A stretch of 64,000 nucleotides of DNA from Cerrena zonata (taxonomy: Eukaryota > Basidiomycota > Agaricomycetes > Polyporales > Cerrenaceae). The notes beneath the pieces are model-generated. The model ran no database searches. It saw only the letters and a program-made list of their open reading frames with translations, and was not told where the DNA came from. Position 1 is the stretch's first letter, and the number at the start of each line of letters is the position of its first letter. The stretch is from the NCBI GenBank assembly GCA_038087015.1, contig JASBNA010000002.1:2232001-2296000 (forward strand), read 5' to 3'. The translations under genes and the position numbers were made by a program. Positions 26,194-39,858 of this stretch are shown here, piece by piece.

Positions 26194-28540
26194 TCACCAG
26201 TCATATTTAACAAGCTGGTCTGCGTCTACCAGTGCCGACGAGGCAAGCTCTCTCGCCTCCATCCAAACCCAGACCTGTGAAGGGTCACTGTCGGACGAGG
26301 TGGATAGGTGAGGTAACGAATGACGACATACCTTCAAGAAAGCACCGATGTTCCCCGAAGAAATTTGTGATATACTTTCCTGTGTGGACATCTGCCTTCC
26401 AAGCTGCCGTAAAATAGGTAGAGCGCTCTTAAACAGATCCAACCCAGGATCCAATTGCCGGCCAATCCCCTCCAACAGTAATATCGAGATTACGGTATTC
26501 ACGAAATCCGCCTCCATCTTGACATGATGTTGCCGAACAGCTCGTAACACATCATGCAAGATATCGGAAATCTTGATCTGACCCAAAGAGAATGTCTTGC
26601 GCTTGACATTGAGCACGACATGTTGCATCTTCAACGCGAACGTCTCTGTGTCGACGACCAATTCGGGTGTACGACATCGTTCAACCATAAGCTGACCCGC
26701 GCGATACCCATCAAACTCCGCCACAGCACGGAAGAGGTCCAAAAAGTTTCGTCGGTCCACAGCATCGAGGGTAGTTACGAGACCGGCGTCGATGAATACC
26801 ACTTCTGGGAGGTATCCCTGGGTCCTGATCTGATATAACGCTTCCGACCAAGCCTTGGGATCATGTTTCAGCGTACGAAGGTGGTCTACGATAGAGTCAG
26901 AATCCGGGTCGTTATGTTCATCGTGCGGTGTTTGAACGGGATGTTCTCCAGGAAGGTACTTATTCTTTAGTGAGGTCCAGATGTTTTGCAACAAGACACT
27001 TGTCGACACCGGTTTGCAGAACTTTATCATGATGTTCCCAGGATGAAGATCTGAATGCACGAAATTATCCAGGAGCAACATGTTCTAAAGCCATGTGGGA
27101 TTAACCATTTAGCTTCTACATGAGAGGGGGATATGACGTACCAGGAATGAGTCGAGTCCAATCTCGGCCAGAACGTCGTTGTATGGGCCACCCCCATTCC
27201 GCATGAAAGTTTCGAGAGACAGGGCATTTTCGTACTCCTCTACCAAGACATCTCGTGTACTCCACATCTTTAGGGGCCTCGGGAAAGTGACAGGCAAGTT
27301 CCTCCCTCTAAAGTTCTTCTCAAATTCAACCAGGTGGTCAGCTTCGATACGTAGATCAAGCTGCTCGTGCATCATCTTTCCGAAAACGTCCACCTCCTCG
27401 GGCAGTGAAAGCCACTCTATGCCTGGAAAGATCGAAAGTGCTTTTGCGAAGAAAGACATAATCTTCAAATCACGAGCAATGAGCCTTTCGACCTTTGGGT
27501 GTAGGACCTTCACGGCGACAGCAGCGGTAGGTGCACTAGGTATTGGGTGAGTGAGAATAGATGGTGTTACTAGGATCGTTCCTTTGGGTTGACGTTTCGG
27601 CTCGAGATGCGAAGGAGGAATGAGATCCTGTTTAAGCGTCGCTCTGTACACCTTTAAATCATATTAGATATTCGACGCATAAACATTGCAACGGGTGCTT
27701 ATTTACGAACCTGAGCTATAGCGCCGCAACCAATAGGCTCTTCGTCAAACGATTCAAAAACTTCAGTGAAAGGTCTTTGGAATATTCGTTCTATAACGCG
27801 CTGTGTGTGTTGGAATGTATGAGGTATTCCGTTCGAATGTAAGTGACCTAGTCGATCACAAAGTAAAGCAGGAAATAGGTCGGCACGCGAGGCAGCCCAT
27901 TGTGCTAGCTATATAGAATTAGTACTCTAACATGTTAAGGGTAATAATCAAAATGCACCTTTACGAAAGTCGGACCAGCCTTTTGCATTTGACTAGTCAA
28001 AAATCCATACCACCATACTGCACCCCATCTATCCTTCTGCAGCCTATCCTCCAGTCTTCCTACCAACAACATCGGTGCTGAAAGCAGCACTGGAACAAAA
28101 AGGTAGAGTAAATGGATAAATCTTCGAGCGGTGAGTATCGGCTCCCATATTCGATCTATAAAAACGGAGCCTAATCGTGACAGTAACGAGCGGTCATCTT
28201 CATCAGGAGACATAATGGTGGCATCTATATGGTCTTCTGAGCATCCATTGGAATCTGGACATGGAATTAAGGTGGGCGAGGCAAAGACTACAGAAAGCCC
28301 TATGGATTGAGGTTTAGGTAAGAGGAAGATTCCAATTCCTCCTGCGATTGGAATGGACCAGAAAATTTTTCGACCAAGTCTAGGTACCGGTGCAGGTACT
28401 CTCGTAAAGAAATGCGACGAGAACCGTGGAGGTCGAGTCCAAGATGATGCATTTCGAGCCACATTGGCAGAGGGTTGGCTCAAGTGAGCAAATACGGATT
28501 GTCTGAGGCCAGGGGGAAGATGAGACCACCTGAAAGCCAT
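26194..28540 (-). CDS. ABC1/UbiB-family atypical kinase, ADCK2/Mcp2-like, mitochondrial
   Basis: Five exons (28540-27959, 27908-27711, 27651-27142, 27084-26332, 26274-26194) join in frame to 707 residues. The first 50 residues are Arg/Ser-rich without acidic residues, a likely mitochondrial presequence. Two hydrophobic segments follow (IFWSIPIAGGIGIFLLP and LLYLFVPVLLSAPMLLVG). The ABC1 core shows KAGPTFVK|LAQWAASRADLFP, where the usual KxGQ is KLAQ, then GCGAIAQVYRA, AVAVKVLHP, HSDLHPGNIM and VFIDAGL in place of DFG. WAASR-DLFP resembles the ADCK2/yeast Mcp2 branch, linked to lipid or coenzyme Q homeostasis rather than protein phosphorylation. The last intron (26331-26275, 57 nt) has no stop and is a multiple of three, so retention would simply add 19 residues. 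Confidence 0.9.
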
Positions 28541-28825
28541 AAGGTATGTTAATAGAAGACTTTATGATATATGCATATCGCAATGGGTTGCGAGTGCTTG
28601 CGGCAAGCAAGGCTGTAGTGGAATCTAGGGCAAACCCGGTGTGTGAGCGTCTTCACCAACTCGCGGCCAACGCAGGGAAATTTGACGTCATTGGCGCTTC
28701 GGACGATATGATTGGACGATACAAAATCACATTGAAGAAATTCGGGACCGAAACACATATTGAATTCTGGAAGTACACTTCTAGTATTACACTAACCAAG
28801 ACTTGGACTGTTTATACATTCATAT

Positions 28826-30407
<1,582 letters not shown>

Positions 30408-31272
30408 GCTGAAATATGTGCCAAGGGAAGGGACGGGGGAAGAGGGGTGCTGTAAACTAGATTCGGTTCTGGTGAGTATTTATACCTGGCGTGCCAGTGA
30501 TATGTCAAAAATGACGATAATGATCACTGAGCGGTATAACCTGTCTATAGAAGCACGTTAACGCAAACGATGTTCACTGATCGCGTGTCGATCTGCTTCT
30601 AACACAAGTCAAGTGCAAAGCTGATCTTATCAAAAGAAGCCTCTGAGAAGCTCGAAATTAAGGGAACCATCGGATCGGTCAGCAAAGAGTGTAGGAAAAT
30701 ATAAAAAGACGTCATGTGAAGCTGAGCAAAGGGGGCCGAAAAGTCATCCGGGGACACGCTCAGATACAACGCTCTGCGTACAAGGATGGATAACTTTTAC
30801 CCGGTCTGCACCATTTGCTCAACATACAGTAAGAAGTACGGAGCAGAAGATGCCTGTTAGCCAAGGAAACGCGAATGAGACCGAAGTCGTCGTCTGCCTG
30901 TTGGACGCCTGGGATCCACGAACGCCGATGGTGACCGTAGAAGTTTATTTCTTCGGAAAAGAACGCGATCTGTATTCACGACTTTTGCCGAAGTATGTAA
31001 ATTCGGTCGAATGTGCACAAATGGGCACACCCGCATAGGATCATTGTGCAAAGGTGAGAGCAAGGCTGTGAGTCGAGATAAACAGGGAAGTAGTATGACA
31101 CATTCCTTTCACGTGAGCGATTTGGATGGGAGTTATGACGTCCGTTATCAAAACATCATAGTGGTGTACACGTCTAGACAATGGTCTAAGCTCAAATATG
31201 AACAGTTTTATCGTTCTGCTTCACCTTCCCTTACAAAGACAGACACAGAATCTGCCATTTTGAGTACTACCG
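30408..31272. promoter_or_regulatory. Divergent promoter of Old Yellow Enzyme and fructosamine kinase
   Basis: The 865 bp between the two divergent start codons carry no supported exon. Short ORFs at 30850-31292 look random and have no splice partner. The region is A/T-richer near 30640-30710. No recognised operator is seen. Confidence 0.5.
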
Positions 31273-32422
31273 ATGCCTTCAAGTTCGAATAGATCCGTAC
31301 ACCGAGTCATTGTTCAAGCAATTCAAAGGGACGATCCAGAAGCTAATATTACTACGAGCTCAGGGCAGCCGAATGTGAAGACTTCCTCTGGAAAAGGATA
31401 CTACACCAAGATTGGATCGAGTAGTGAAGTCGAACAATACATAGGAGAAGCAGAGTCATTAAAGGCCATGGACATTGCGGCTCCAGGTCTTGTGCCCAAA
31501 GTAATTGAAAGTGGCATAATCGACCAGAGCAATGCAGAGTCCCCTTCAGATGTTGGCAGACCATATTTCGTGTCGGAGTACAAGGAGCTAGGTCCCCTCA
31601 CAGATTCTTCAGCAAAGACCTTGGGGAAGAGACTGGCAACCGAGTTACATGCATACAAAGGCATGGAGGGGTTTGGGTTCCATGTACCTACGTTCTGCGG
31701 AAATACGAAGCAAGCAAACGGACATTATTCCACTTGGGAACAGTGTTTTTCGGCGTTAATTGGGGGATTGCTTCATCAATTGAAGGGAAAGAGTCGTTAT
31801 TCAGAGTTGTGTTCCAAGGGCGAATTAGTGCAAAAGCGGTAAGTAACTCCAGTGATATAAATGCCATTGCCAAGTGTCGTCTAACACAAGACAGAGTCAT
31901 ACCGGCGCTGCTAGGAAAATTAGTTGTCCAGCCTGTTCTTTTGCATGGCGATCTTTGGGTAAGTACCAAGTTGTATGAATGACAACCTGGCGAGTAATAC
32001 ATCGGCCACCACAGAGCGGAAACACAGGTACAGACAGGACCGGAGAACCAGTAATCTTCGACCCATCTTCATATTATGGACACAATGAGGCTGAGTATGT
32101 ACCTCTTGAGCTTTGAAAATGAGGTATATTAATGCTTATTCCTGAGTGTAGTCTTGCAATAGGCAGAATGTTTGGGGGTATACCCCAGTCTTTCTTCAAG
32201 ACATACCATCAATACCTGCCAAAGTCGGATCCCGAGGACGAATACGAATTACGTGGGGAGCTTTACGAGCTGTATCATTATCTGAATCATACAGTGTTGT
32301 TCGGAGTATGTAAATTGATTTTGCTGTCGGCCATTGCGCTAACGTAAAAGATTGTATAGGGAGGATATGCCAGCAGTGCCTTAGCCAAGATGAACGCGTT
32401 GCTGAAGGCCATTTCCGAGTAG
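31273..32422 (+). CDS. Fructosamine/ketosamine-3-kinase
   Basis: Phosphorylates fructosamines or ribulosamines on glycated proteins so that the sugar falls off (protein deglycation). Five exons (31273-31838, 31895-31958, 32015-32094, 32152-32305, 32360-32422) join in frame to 308 residues, the normal family length. Visible motifs are an ATP-site lysine region (GYYTKIG), EAESLKAM, FVSEYKELGPL, the GFHVPTFCG segment, the catalytic HGDLWSGNTG, and DPSSYYGHNEADLAIGRMFGG, which matches the family's metal-binding end. The C-terminus closes with YELYHYLNHTVLFGGGYASSAL, as in other members. The start is the first ATG before the conserved region. It is divergent from the Old Yellow Enzyme gene, and both could serve carbonyl or glycation stress (inference). 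Confidence 0.93.
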
Positions 32423-32804
32423 ATAAGAATCGGCCCTATTTTGATATATATCATGGGCGTATTAGTAAATATAGCACTTGTGTGACGAACGAACTTTGAG
32501 GGAATGTCGGAGAGGTATGTCAGAAATGCTGGAGGACAAGAAAGGAAGGAGCGAAGATGATGTAGCACAACAAGACCAAACAGGCCACTGTTGTTTCTTC
32601 GTCTTTGTCAGCAAGGACGTCCTTCTCAGGCTTTCTCTTGTTGCCTCATTACTAGCCGAGGCTTTCGGCTTTCCCTCTGCTTGTTGATTCTATTTCGCGT
32701 CTGATAGTCTCCGGTGGCATAGAAAACCTTTCCTGTTTGCGACAACTAGACTTGGATCTTTGTATACGCGTCGGTGGATAGTCTTTACTGCTTAGTGACT
32801 AACG
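32423..32804. promoter_or_regulatory. RPB2 promoter region
   Basis: These 382 bp separate the fructosamine kinase stop from the RPB2 start. A pyrimidine-rich stretch around 32590-32690 precedes the start codon, as in many highly expressed fungal genes. No coding content is supported. Confidence 0.45.
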
Positions 32805-35800
32805 ATGGCTTCTGGTCAGTACACCATTTGGTTTATGGATGACAGTCCCTGTAAATAAACTACTTGACTCTGTGCAGCTGCGGACTTTGATCCTACGCAG
32901 TACCAATACGACGATGGCTACGGTCTGGACGATGACGAAGACTACGAGGACATCTCTCAGGAGGATTGTTGGCAGGTCATCTCGTCATTCTTCAAGGCCA
33001 AGGGTCTCGTCAGACAACAACTAGACTCCTTTGATGAATTCGTACAAAATACCATGCAAGAACTTGTCGACGAGAATGCAGATCTCATTCTGGACCAAGC
33101 TGACCAACACACCGGACATGACATGGATGTTACCCGACGTTATGAAATCAAGTTCGGTCAAATCTACCTCTCGAGACCTACTGTTACAGAGTCGGATGGA
33201 TCTGTCGTGCCAGTCTTTCCTCAGGAAGCGCGATTACGAAATTTAACATACTCTGCGCCTCTCTACATTGAGATGAAGAAGAGGGTTATGGTGGGCAGAG
33301 AAGATCCGGATAGTTTGACGGGGGACATGATTTGGGAACAAGAGCATGAGGAGACCCCAGAGGATACTCGAAAGGTCTGGATAGGCAAGGTATGACCTGA
33401 CGTTACGAGGAGGCGCGAAACCCTCACAGTTTTGCACCCCATAGGTTCCTATTATGCTTCGGTCAACTTTCTGCATTCTGCATGAACTTGGCCCACAAGA
33501 ACTTTATGACTTGAATGAATGTCCTTACGACTCGGGAGGATACTTCATCATTAACGGTTCCGAGAAGGTGCTCATTGCGCAGGAACGTATGGCCACCAAC
33601 CATGTATACGTGTTTGCGAAGGCGCAACCTTCCCCTATCAGTTTCCTCGCGGAAATTCGTAGTGCAGTGGAAAAGGGAGGCAAGACCATCAGTCAATTCC
33701 AAGTCAAACTCTACCATCGTAACCAAGAGCGTTCGGTGGGTATAGAATATATACATGATATAGGAGCTCTAAAATCTGATTTCTGCATGCTAGACCGGAA
33801 ATGTCATGAAAGCAACCATTCCCTATATTAAGGTCGATATTCCCATCTGGGTCGTCTTCCGTGCTCTTGGTGTCATCTCCGATAGAGATATCCTCGAACA
33901 TATTTGTTACGACATGCAAGATAATCAGATGTTGGAAATGCTGAAGCCTTGTATTGATGACGGTTTCGTCATCCAGGACCGTGAGGTACGTCAATATATT
34001 TCCCCCTACATCTTATGTTGTAACCTGTGTAATAGGTCGCATTGGATTTCATTGGTAATCGTGGAACAACCACCGGTCTCAACCGAGAGAGGCGTCTCCG
34101 GTATGCGCAGGAAATTCTCCAGAAGGAGATGTTACCCCATATTTCTATGGCTGAGGGATCGGAGTCGAAGAAGGCTTACTTCTTCGGATACATGATTCAT
34201 CGTCTGCTTTTGGCTGCTCTAGAAAGACGAGAACTCGATGATCGTGATCATTTCGGAAAGAAACGTCTCGATTTAGCTGGACCTCTACTAGCGAACCTGT
34301 TCCGTATGCTGTTCCGCAAACTTACAAAGGATGTGTATCCGTTACTTGCAAAAGGTGGAATATCTATACTCTTCTCACTGGATCTCTATGGCTAACAGAA
34401 ATATGTTATATTCCAGTGTGTTGAATCACACAAGGAGTTCAACTTGTCCCTCGCTGTCAAGCATAACACCATTACAAACGGTCTCAAATACTCCCTTGCC
34501 ACGGGTAACTGGGGTGATCAAAAGAAGTCTATGGCTTCGAAAGCTGGTGTCTCGCAAGTGCTTAATCGATACACGTACGCTTCTACACTGTCGCATCTGC
34601 GGCGATGTAACACTCCTCTCGGTCGTGAGGGTAAAATTGCCAAACCTCGACAACTGCACAATACACATTGGGGTATGGTGTGCCCTGCTGAGACACCGGA
34701 AGGACAAGCTTGTGGTCTCGTCAAGAACCTTTCGCTCATGTCATGTATCTCGGTTGGTTCATTCTCTGGACCTGTCATCGAGTTCTTGGAGGAGTGGGGT
34801 TTGGAATCATTGGAAGAAAACGCGCACTCGGCGACGCCTTGTACGAAGGTCTTCGTCAATGGTGTGTGGATGGGTGTGCATCGAGACCCAGCCAACCTGG
34901 TGAAGACGATCAAGAAGCTTCGACGGAAGGACGACATCAGTCCTGAAGTCTCAGTCGTTCGAGATATTCGTGAACGAGAACTGCGTGTATACACCGATGC
35001 AGGTCGTGTATGTCGACCATTGTTCATCGTTGAAGACCAGCAGCTGCTCTTCAAGAAGAAGCACCTTCGATGGCTCGATACTGCCAAGGATGACCAAGAC
35101 AGGCCATTCGAGTGGGACGACATTGTCCGAAAGGGATATGTCGAGCTCTTGGATGCGGAGGAAGAGGAGACCGTCATGATCTGTATGTCCCCTGACGACC
35201 TGGAAGCTTCGCGGTTACAAGCTGCCGGTATGGACTCGCAAGAGGATGATTCTGAATTTGACCCCGCGAAGAGGTTGAAAGCGACAACCAACATTCACAC
35301 ATGGACACATTGCGAGATTCATCCAAGTATGATTCTCGGTGTTTGCGCCAGTATTATCCCCTTCCCCGATCACAACCAGTCACCGCGTAACACATATCAA
35401 TCTGCTATGGGTAAACAAGCGATGGGAATTTACCTCACAAATTTCCTCGTCCGAATGGACACTATGGCAAATATCCTCTACTACCCACAGAAACCACTGG
35501 CTACCACTCGTTCCATGGAGTATCTCAAGTTCCGAGAACTTCCTGCTGGTCAGAACGCCATTGTCGCTATTCTCTGTTACAGTGGATACAACCAGGAAGA
35601 TTCCGTTATCATGAACCAAAGCTCCATCGACCGTGGTCTTTTCCGAAGTATGTATTACAGAAGTTATATGGACTTGGAGAAGAAGAGCGGTATCCAACAA
35701 CTAGAGGAGTTCGAGAAGCCTACCCGAGACACCACACTTCGTATGAAGCATGGAACTTACGACAAGCTCGAAGACGACGGTCTCATCGCGCCTGGAACGG

Positions 35801-36940
35801 GTGTGAACGGTGAAGATATCATTATCGGCAAGACCGCACCCATCCCACCTGACAGCGAGGAACTTGGTCAGAGAACAAGAACACACACCCGTCGTGATGT
35901 CTCCACACCACTGAAGAGTACCGAGAGCGGTATTATTGATCAAGTGCTGATCACCACGAACGCCGAGGGTCAGAAGTTCGTCAAGATCCGTGTGAGGTCC
36001 ACTCGTATTCCACAGATTGGAGACAAGTTTGCTTCTCGTCACGGTCAGAAGGGTACTATTGGTATCACTTATAGACAAGAAGACATGCCGTTCACAGCAG
36101 AAGGTATCACTCCGGATCTCGTCATCAATCCTCACGCCATTCCCTCTCGTATGACCATTGGTCATTTAGTTGAGTGTTTACTCTCCAAACTCGCCACATT
36201 GATCGGACAAGAAGGTGATGCCACGCCGTTTACCGAACTCACAGTGGAGTCCGTATCACGGTTCCTCCGACAGAAGGGGTACCAATCTCGTGGCTTGGAA
36301 ATTATGTATCACGGTCACACAGGAAAGAAGCTCCAAGCTCAGGTCTACCTTGGACCTACATATTACCAGCGTCTCAAGCACATGGTGGATGACAAGATTC
36401 ACTCCCGTGCCAGAGGTCCTGTGCAGATTCTCACTCGACAACCTGTGGAAGGTCGTAGTCGTGATGGTGGTCTTCGTTTCGGAGAGATGGAACGTGATTG
36501 TATGATTTCGCACGGTGTTGCTGCTTTCTTGAAGGAGCGTTTGTTCGAGGCTAGTGATGCCTACCGTGTGCACGTTTGCGATATGTGAGTGAGGAATACC
36601 TTCATGTTTGGGCAATGTCTAACGTGCTATCATTATTTATAGCTGTGGTCTTACCGCGATTGCGAACCTTGTAAGTACCCTAAAGGTCTCTTACATTTAG
36701 ATCCCCCACTTACCATATATTTTACAGAAAAAACAAACCTTCGAGTGCCGCTCCTGTAAAAACAAGACAGCTTGTTCACAACTGTTCATTCCTTACGCAG
36801 CCAAGTTGCTGTTCCAGGTGAGTTACTTGCGTATCATTTAAATTCTAAGATGTCAATGTCTGACTTCGTTGTAGGAATTGCAAAGTATGAACATCGCTGC
36901 ACGACTATACACAACTTCCACGGGTCGTATACGAGACTAA
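32805..36940 (+). CDS. RPB2: RNA polymerase II second-largest subunit RPB2; one apparent frameshift
   Basis: Catalytic-core subunit of RNA polymerase II. Nine exons: 32805-32814, 32878-33389, 33445-33735, 33794-33985, 34036-34354, 34417-36584, 36643-36670, 36728-36817, 36875-36940. Family landmarks run throughout: [37 protein letters not shown], the fork and hybrid-binding regions, [61 protein letters not shown], and the C-terminal zinc ribbon CDICG...CRSCKN. At the end of exon 5 the conserved DVYRYLQK is interrupted: an extra C after GTGTAT (34339-34340) puts RYLQK one frame away, and summed exons exceed a multiple of three by one. Without that base the protein would be 1,224 residues, the usual size. 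An alternative donor GTGTAT at 34333 restores frame but removes seven conserved residues. Confidence 0.97.
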
Positions 36941-37158
36941 GTGCTTCACCCCCTAGAGTTGTAGCTCTGATTAGCTTGTCGTTATGCATGTATTGTATTC
37001 TACATATTGCCATTAAATATAGTCCGCCAAGTGCTGTAACAATAACAGAAACTGAGAGCGAAGGCCGACACTCCAAAGAATAAAGCAGTGAAATGAAAAT
37101 GATAGAGGGTTGTGAAGAACGAAAGAAAGTGGGTGGGGTGAGTATGAGACAAGCTAGA

Positions 37159-39578
37159 TCAACGATCCCTCATGAGCCCTTCTCGCTCATCATCGTCCCC
37201 ATCATCATGTTCCATATCCTTCCCACGTCGTCTCTTTGCACTCGAAGGGTCTTCGTCATCACTTCCATCGTGACCATCCTCATCACCGATTTCGAAAACG
37301 ACTTCCTCTGCCATCATGGAACCTGGACCACGAATACCGACGAGCGTTGAAGCGTCGTCGTCATCATGCATCGCGGCAGTACGGTGTTCCAGAGCTTCCA
37401 TATCGTAGTCTTCGGCGTCCTCTTCGTCTTGGGCGATTTCGTCGAACATCGCAAGCGTAGATATCAAAGGAAAAGTTAGTATAGACTGGAGGGATTAGAG
37501 TCGGAGGAACTTATCTTCTGTTGTTTGGTGAAGGACGCCAGAGGTATGCAATAGCGATAAAGTCGAAAAGATAGAGGAGGGCAAGCCAACCATCGAGAAG
37601 CCACCATTGGACTTTCCATGACCTAGCGCCGTAGTCTTCAAAATACATCAATTAGCAGTTCAAACTAGAGATGTTACGAGAAATACTGACCTTCGGCAAA
37701 TCGGCCAGAGAAGGTCATGGATGACACGACGAAGAATGCGGCGATAACGAGAACCGTGAACAGGAGGATACGATAAAGCCAATTGAACATGCTGAGTTTG
37801 TATCTTTGTTTCCTAGCAGCGAGTTGATGGAGAGTGGCTATTACACAGACAAGGTCAGTTATATGTCTTGTTTTATGAAGGGATACTTACCATTGAGTGA
37901 GTAGAGAATCCAAAGAAGGAAACCACTTAGAGTGAAAGCAAGAGGAATAACGAAGATGAGAAGGATGAAAGCCGAAGTAGACTGCAGTTCGAGTTCAACA
38001 ATCCCAACAGCATACAATACTGATAGATAGTTTAGTTCCATGGAGAGTATTCTCTCAAGAGAGCAACTTACCTCCGAAGATGAAATGGGCAACAGCAAGG
38101 ATTTGACATTTAAGCATGGTCTTCCCCAATGACTCGCGTACAACGCTGAGACCTAACGAGACGACCAAAAGAAGGAAGAAGGATAGTGCGTTTCGTCCAG
38201 CATCCAGAATGGCAACTAAAGAATACAGTTGTGAGCAAAAGTGAAGGAGGAATACTAGGATTGACATACCAACTATGAGGAAGACAGTTGATGTGGTGCC
38301 CTTTCCGTGTGCATTGAGATAGCGGTAGTATGCTACGAAATACAAATCAACCTGGAAACACTGTTTATCAAATCACCGCCTTACCCCAATTAGCCACCAT
38401 TTCCACCACCAAGAAACCAAGCAAACTGGAGAGATAGTATTGAATCGGCAAGAGGTCCTCTCGGTTTTTGTAGCATAACCAACCCCATCCGGCTCCCAAA
38501 ATGGCGTATACAATGAACATAGCGAAATAGAACTGAGAATAGCAGAGGAGTGAGTTTATGAAGGAATAAAACTTGTGAGAATATAGCACATACGTTCGTT
38601 TTAGGGTAATCCGCAGCAGATAGTCTACCATGGAATTTATTTTGGAAGAGAACTGTGCCAGAATACTTTGGATGGTAAGGGACATCTGTGGGTGCTTGAC
38701 GTGCCGAGTTGGAGTTCGATAGAACTGTGACAGGAACAATTGCTAGAAATCATTTCGTTATGTTGATGTCATTTCCAAATTCCCCCGGCTAACGTACCGA
38801 CACAATAATATCCTGTCTTACGAACCCTGTACTGAATAGGGGCCGTGTAATGGGAAACTCCAGAAGGGCTTGGGTTCAATGGTTGACTATCTTGCCGGGC
38901 TGCATGTTTGATGACAAGTCCACGACGCTTGAAAGGGGTAGTATATTCACTATTCGCGTCTGGAGGAGTAGGATTTCCTTCAGGGTTGTTCCAAAATCCA
39001 CTAGAGGTTGCATCCGATGGTGGAAGCTCAACATCGCCACTAGCAGCAGCAGCGTTCGCCGAGAATGCCATTCTAGCCACCCAGAAGGAAGTGTCATTTA
39101 TCGACTTTCCAGCAGGCAGATCGAGGATAAACCGGCCGAGTTGAGAGTTATCGCAGAAGCCGTTTTTCACTGCGTCGGACGTGCATACGTATGTTTTCTG
39201 CTATGCTCATACCAGTCACCACATGTTACAAGCACGCATTCTTTGAACATAGCTCACCGGGAAGTAGTCATTGATATACGAAGTGACTTTCCCAAGGTAA
39301 GGTGCATCACGCCATTCGTATATTACCATAGCCAACTGGCCTTGGGAGGTACTATCAAAAGTAACTAATGTACACTGAGCATTGCGGGAGGAGGTCTAGT
39401 GACGTTGCAGAACGTCCATACCATTGATGAAAGTCGACTGGTCTGCCCACATGCCTGAGCATATTTGACGATCGTAGTCCGCGTCTGAGACAGGGACCTC
39501 GAAGGCCGAAACCAGCGGCGCAAGGAGAGCCAGCCATAGGGAGCCGAGGAGGAGAGGGGACCAGGAATGTCGCACCAT
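37159..39578 (-). CDS. PTM1/GPR107-type seven-helix membrane protein
   Basis: Eleven exons join in frame to 620 residues. The signal peptide is clear (MVRHSWSPLLLGSLWLALLAPL) and selects the ATG at 39578. A luminal domain of about 230 residues follows, then seven hydrophobic spans starting at FAMFIVYAILGAGWGWLCY and including LLGFLVVEMVANW, ILLIFVIPLAFTLSGFLLWI and LFTVLVIAAFFVVSS. PNNRRLAMFDEIAQDEE and a strongly acidic tail with DDDD and GDEDG runs close the protein. This layout is the lung-7TM/GOST family (PTM1, GPR107, TMEM87), Golgi and endosome membrane proteins implicated in trafficking. Exons: 39578-39422, 39364-39258, 39197-38798, 38742-38594, 38532-38385, 38332-38270, 38215-38072, 38019-37891, 37837-37691, 37635-37515, 37456-37159. 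The last intron has AT-AC ends. Confidence 0.9.
37457..37514 (-). other. Candidate U2-type AT-AC intron in the PTM1-like gene
   Basis: Between exons ending ...PNNRAG and GCTTGCGATG the 58-nt intron begins ATAAGT and ends CTAC. It contains a perfect TACTAAC branch point about 20 nt before the 3' end. Splicing here gives NNRRLAMFDEIAQDEE in frame, matching the family's usual end of helix 7 and tail, and the summed exons equal 621 codons. No GT-AG pair in the region gives the right frame: the only nearby donors lead to stops or to the wrong tail frame. Confidence 0.7.
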
Positions 39579-39858
39579 TGTGGTGGACGGCGAGCAAGAG
39601 AGTAGAGTGTCTGTCTTTTCGGCGCGCTGAGACGTGTTGCTGCGTTCATAGAGCAAGCGCCCGCCGAGTCTTCTCCTGGGATCTGCCACTACTGCTCATA
39701 CTCATTCCGCAGACCCCGCTTCTTGACTTGGACCTTCAACGACTTTGTGACGACTCTTGGTGCATCAACAGCACCATCATCCAAGCAACAACGCCACACT
39801 GACTGTGCTCCAAGCGTAGTTCGCCCCAGATACCCAACACCCTTCATCACATCGCTCA
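39579..39858. promoter_or_regulatory. Shared divergent promoter PTM1-like / SNX4
   Basis: Only 280 bp separate the two divergent start codons. The sequence is C-rich on the plus strand toward SNX4. No named motif is evident. Both genes encode membrane-traffic proteins, so co-regulation is plausible but inferred. Confidence 0.45.

Noticed and set aside
30850..31292. Two small plus ORFs in the divergent promoter of the fructosamine kinase
   Set aside because: No family resemblance, no splice continuity to the kinase gene.
34518..35294. Long antisense ORF (258 codons) opposite RPB2
   Set aside because: It lies wholly within a conserved RPB2 exon on the other strand, is Ser/Arg-biased as expected for the complement of that codon use, and has no domain.
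37457..37514. U12-type (minor spliceosome) interpretation of the AT-AC intron
   Set aside because: The donor lacks ATATCCTT and there is no TCCTTAAC-like branch site; the donor and TACTAAC branch match the major spliceosome.
39579..39689. N-terminal extension of the PTM1-like protein
   Set aside because: It begins with GTG and would bury the signal peptide; the ATG at 39578 is far better.
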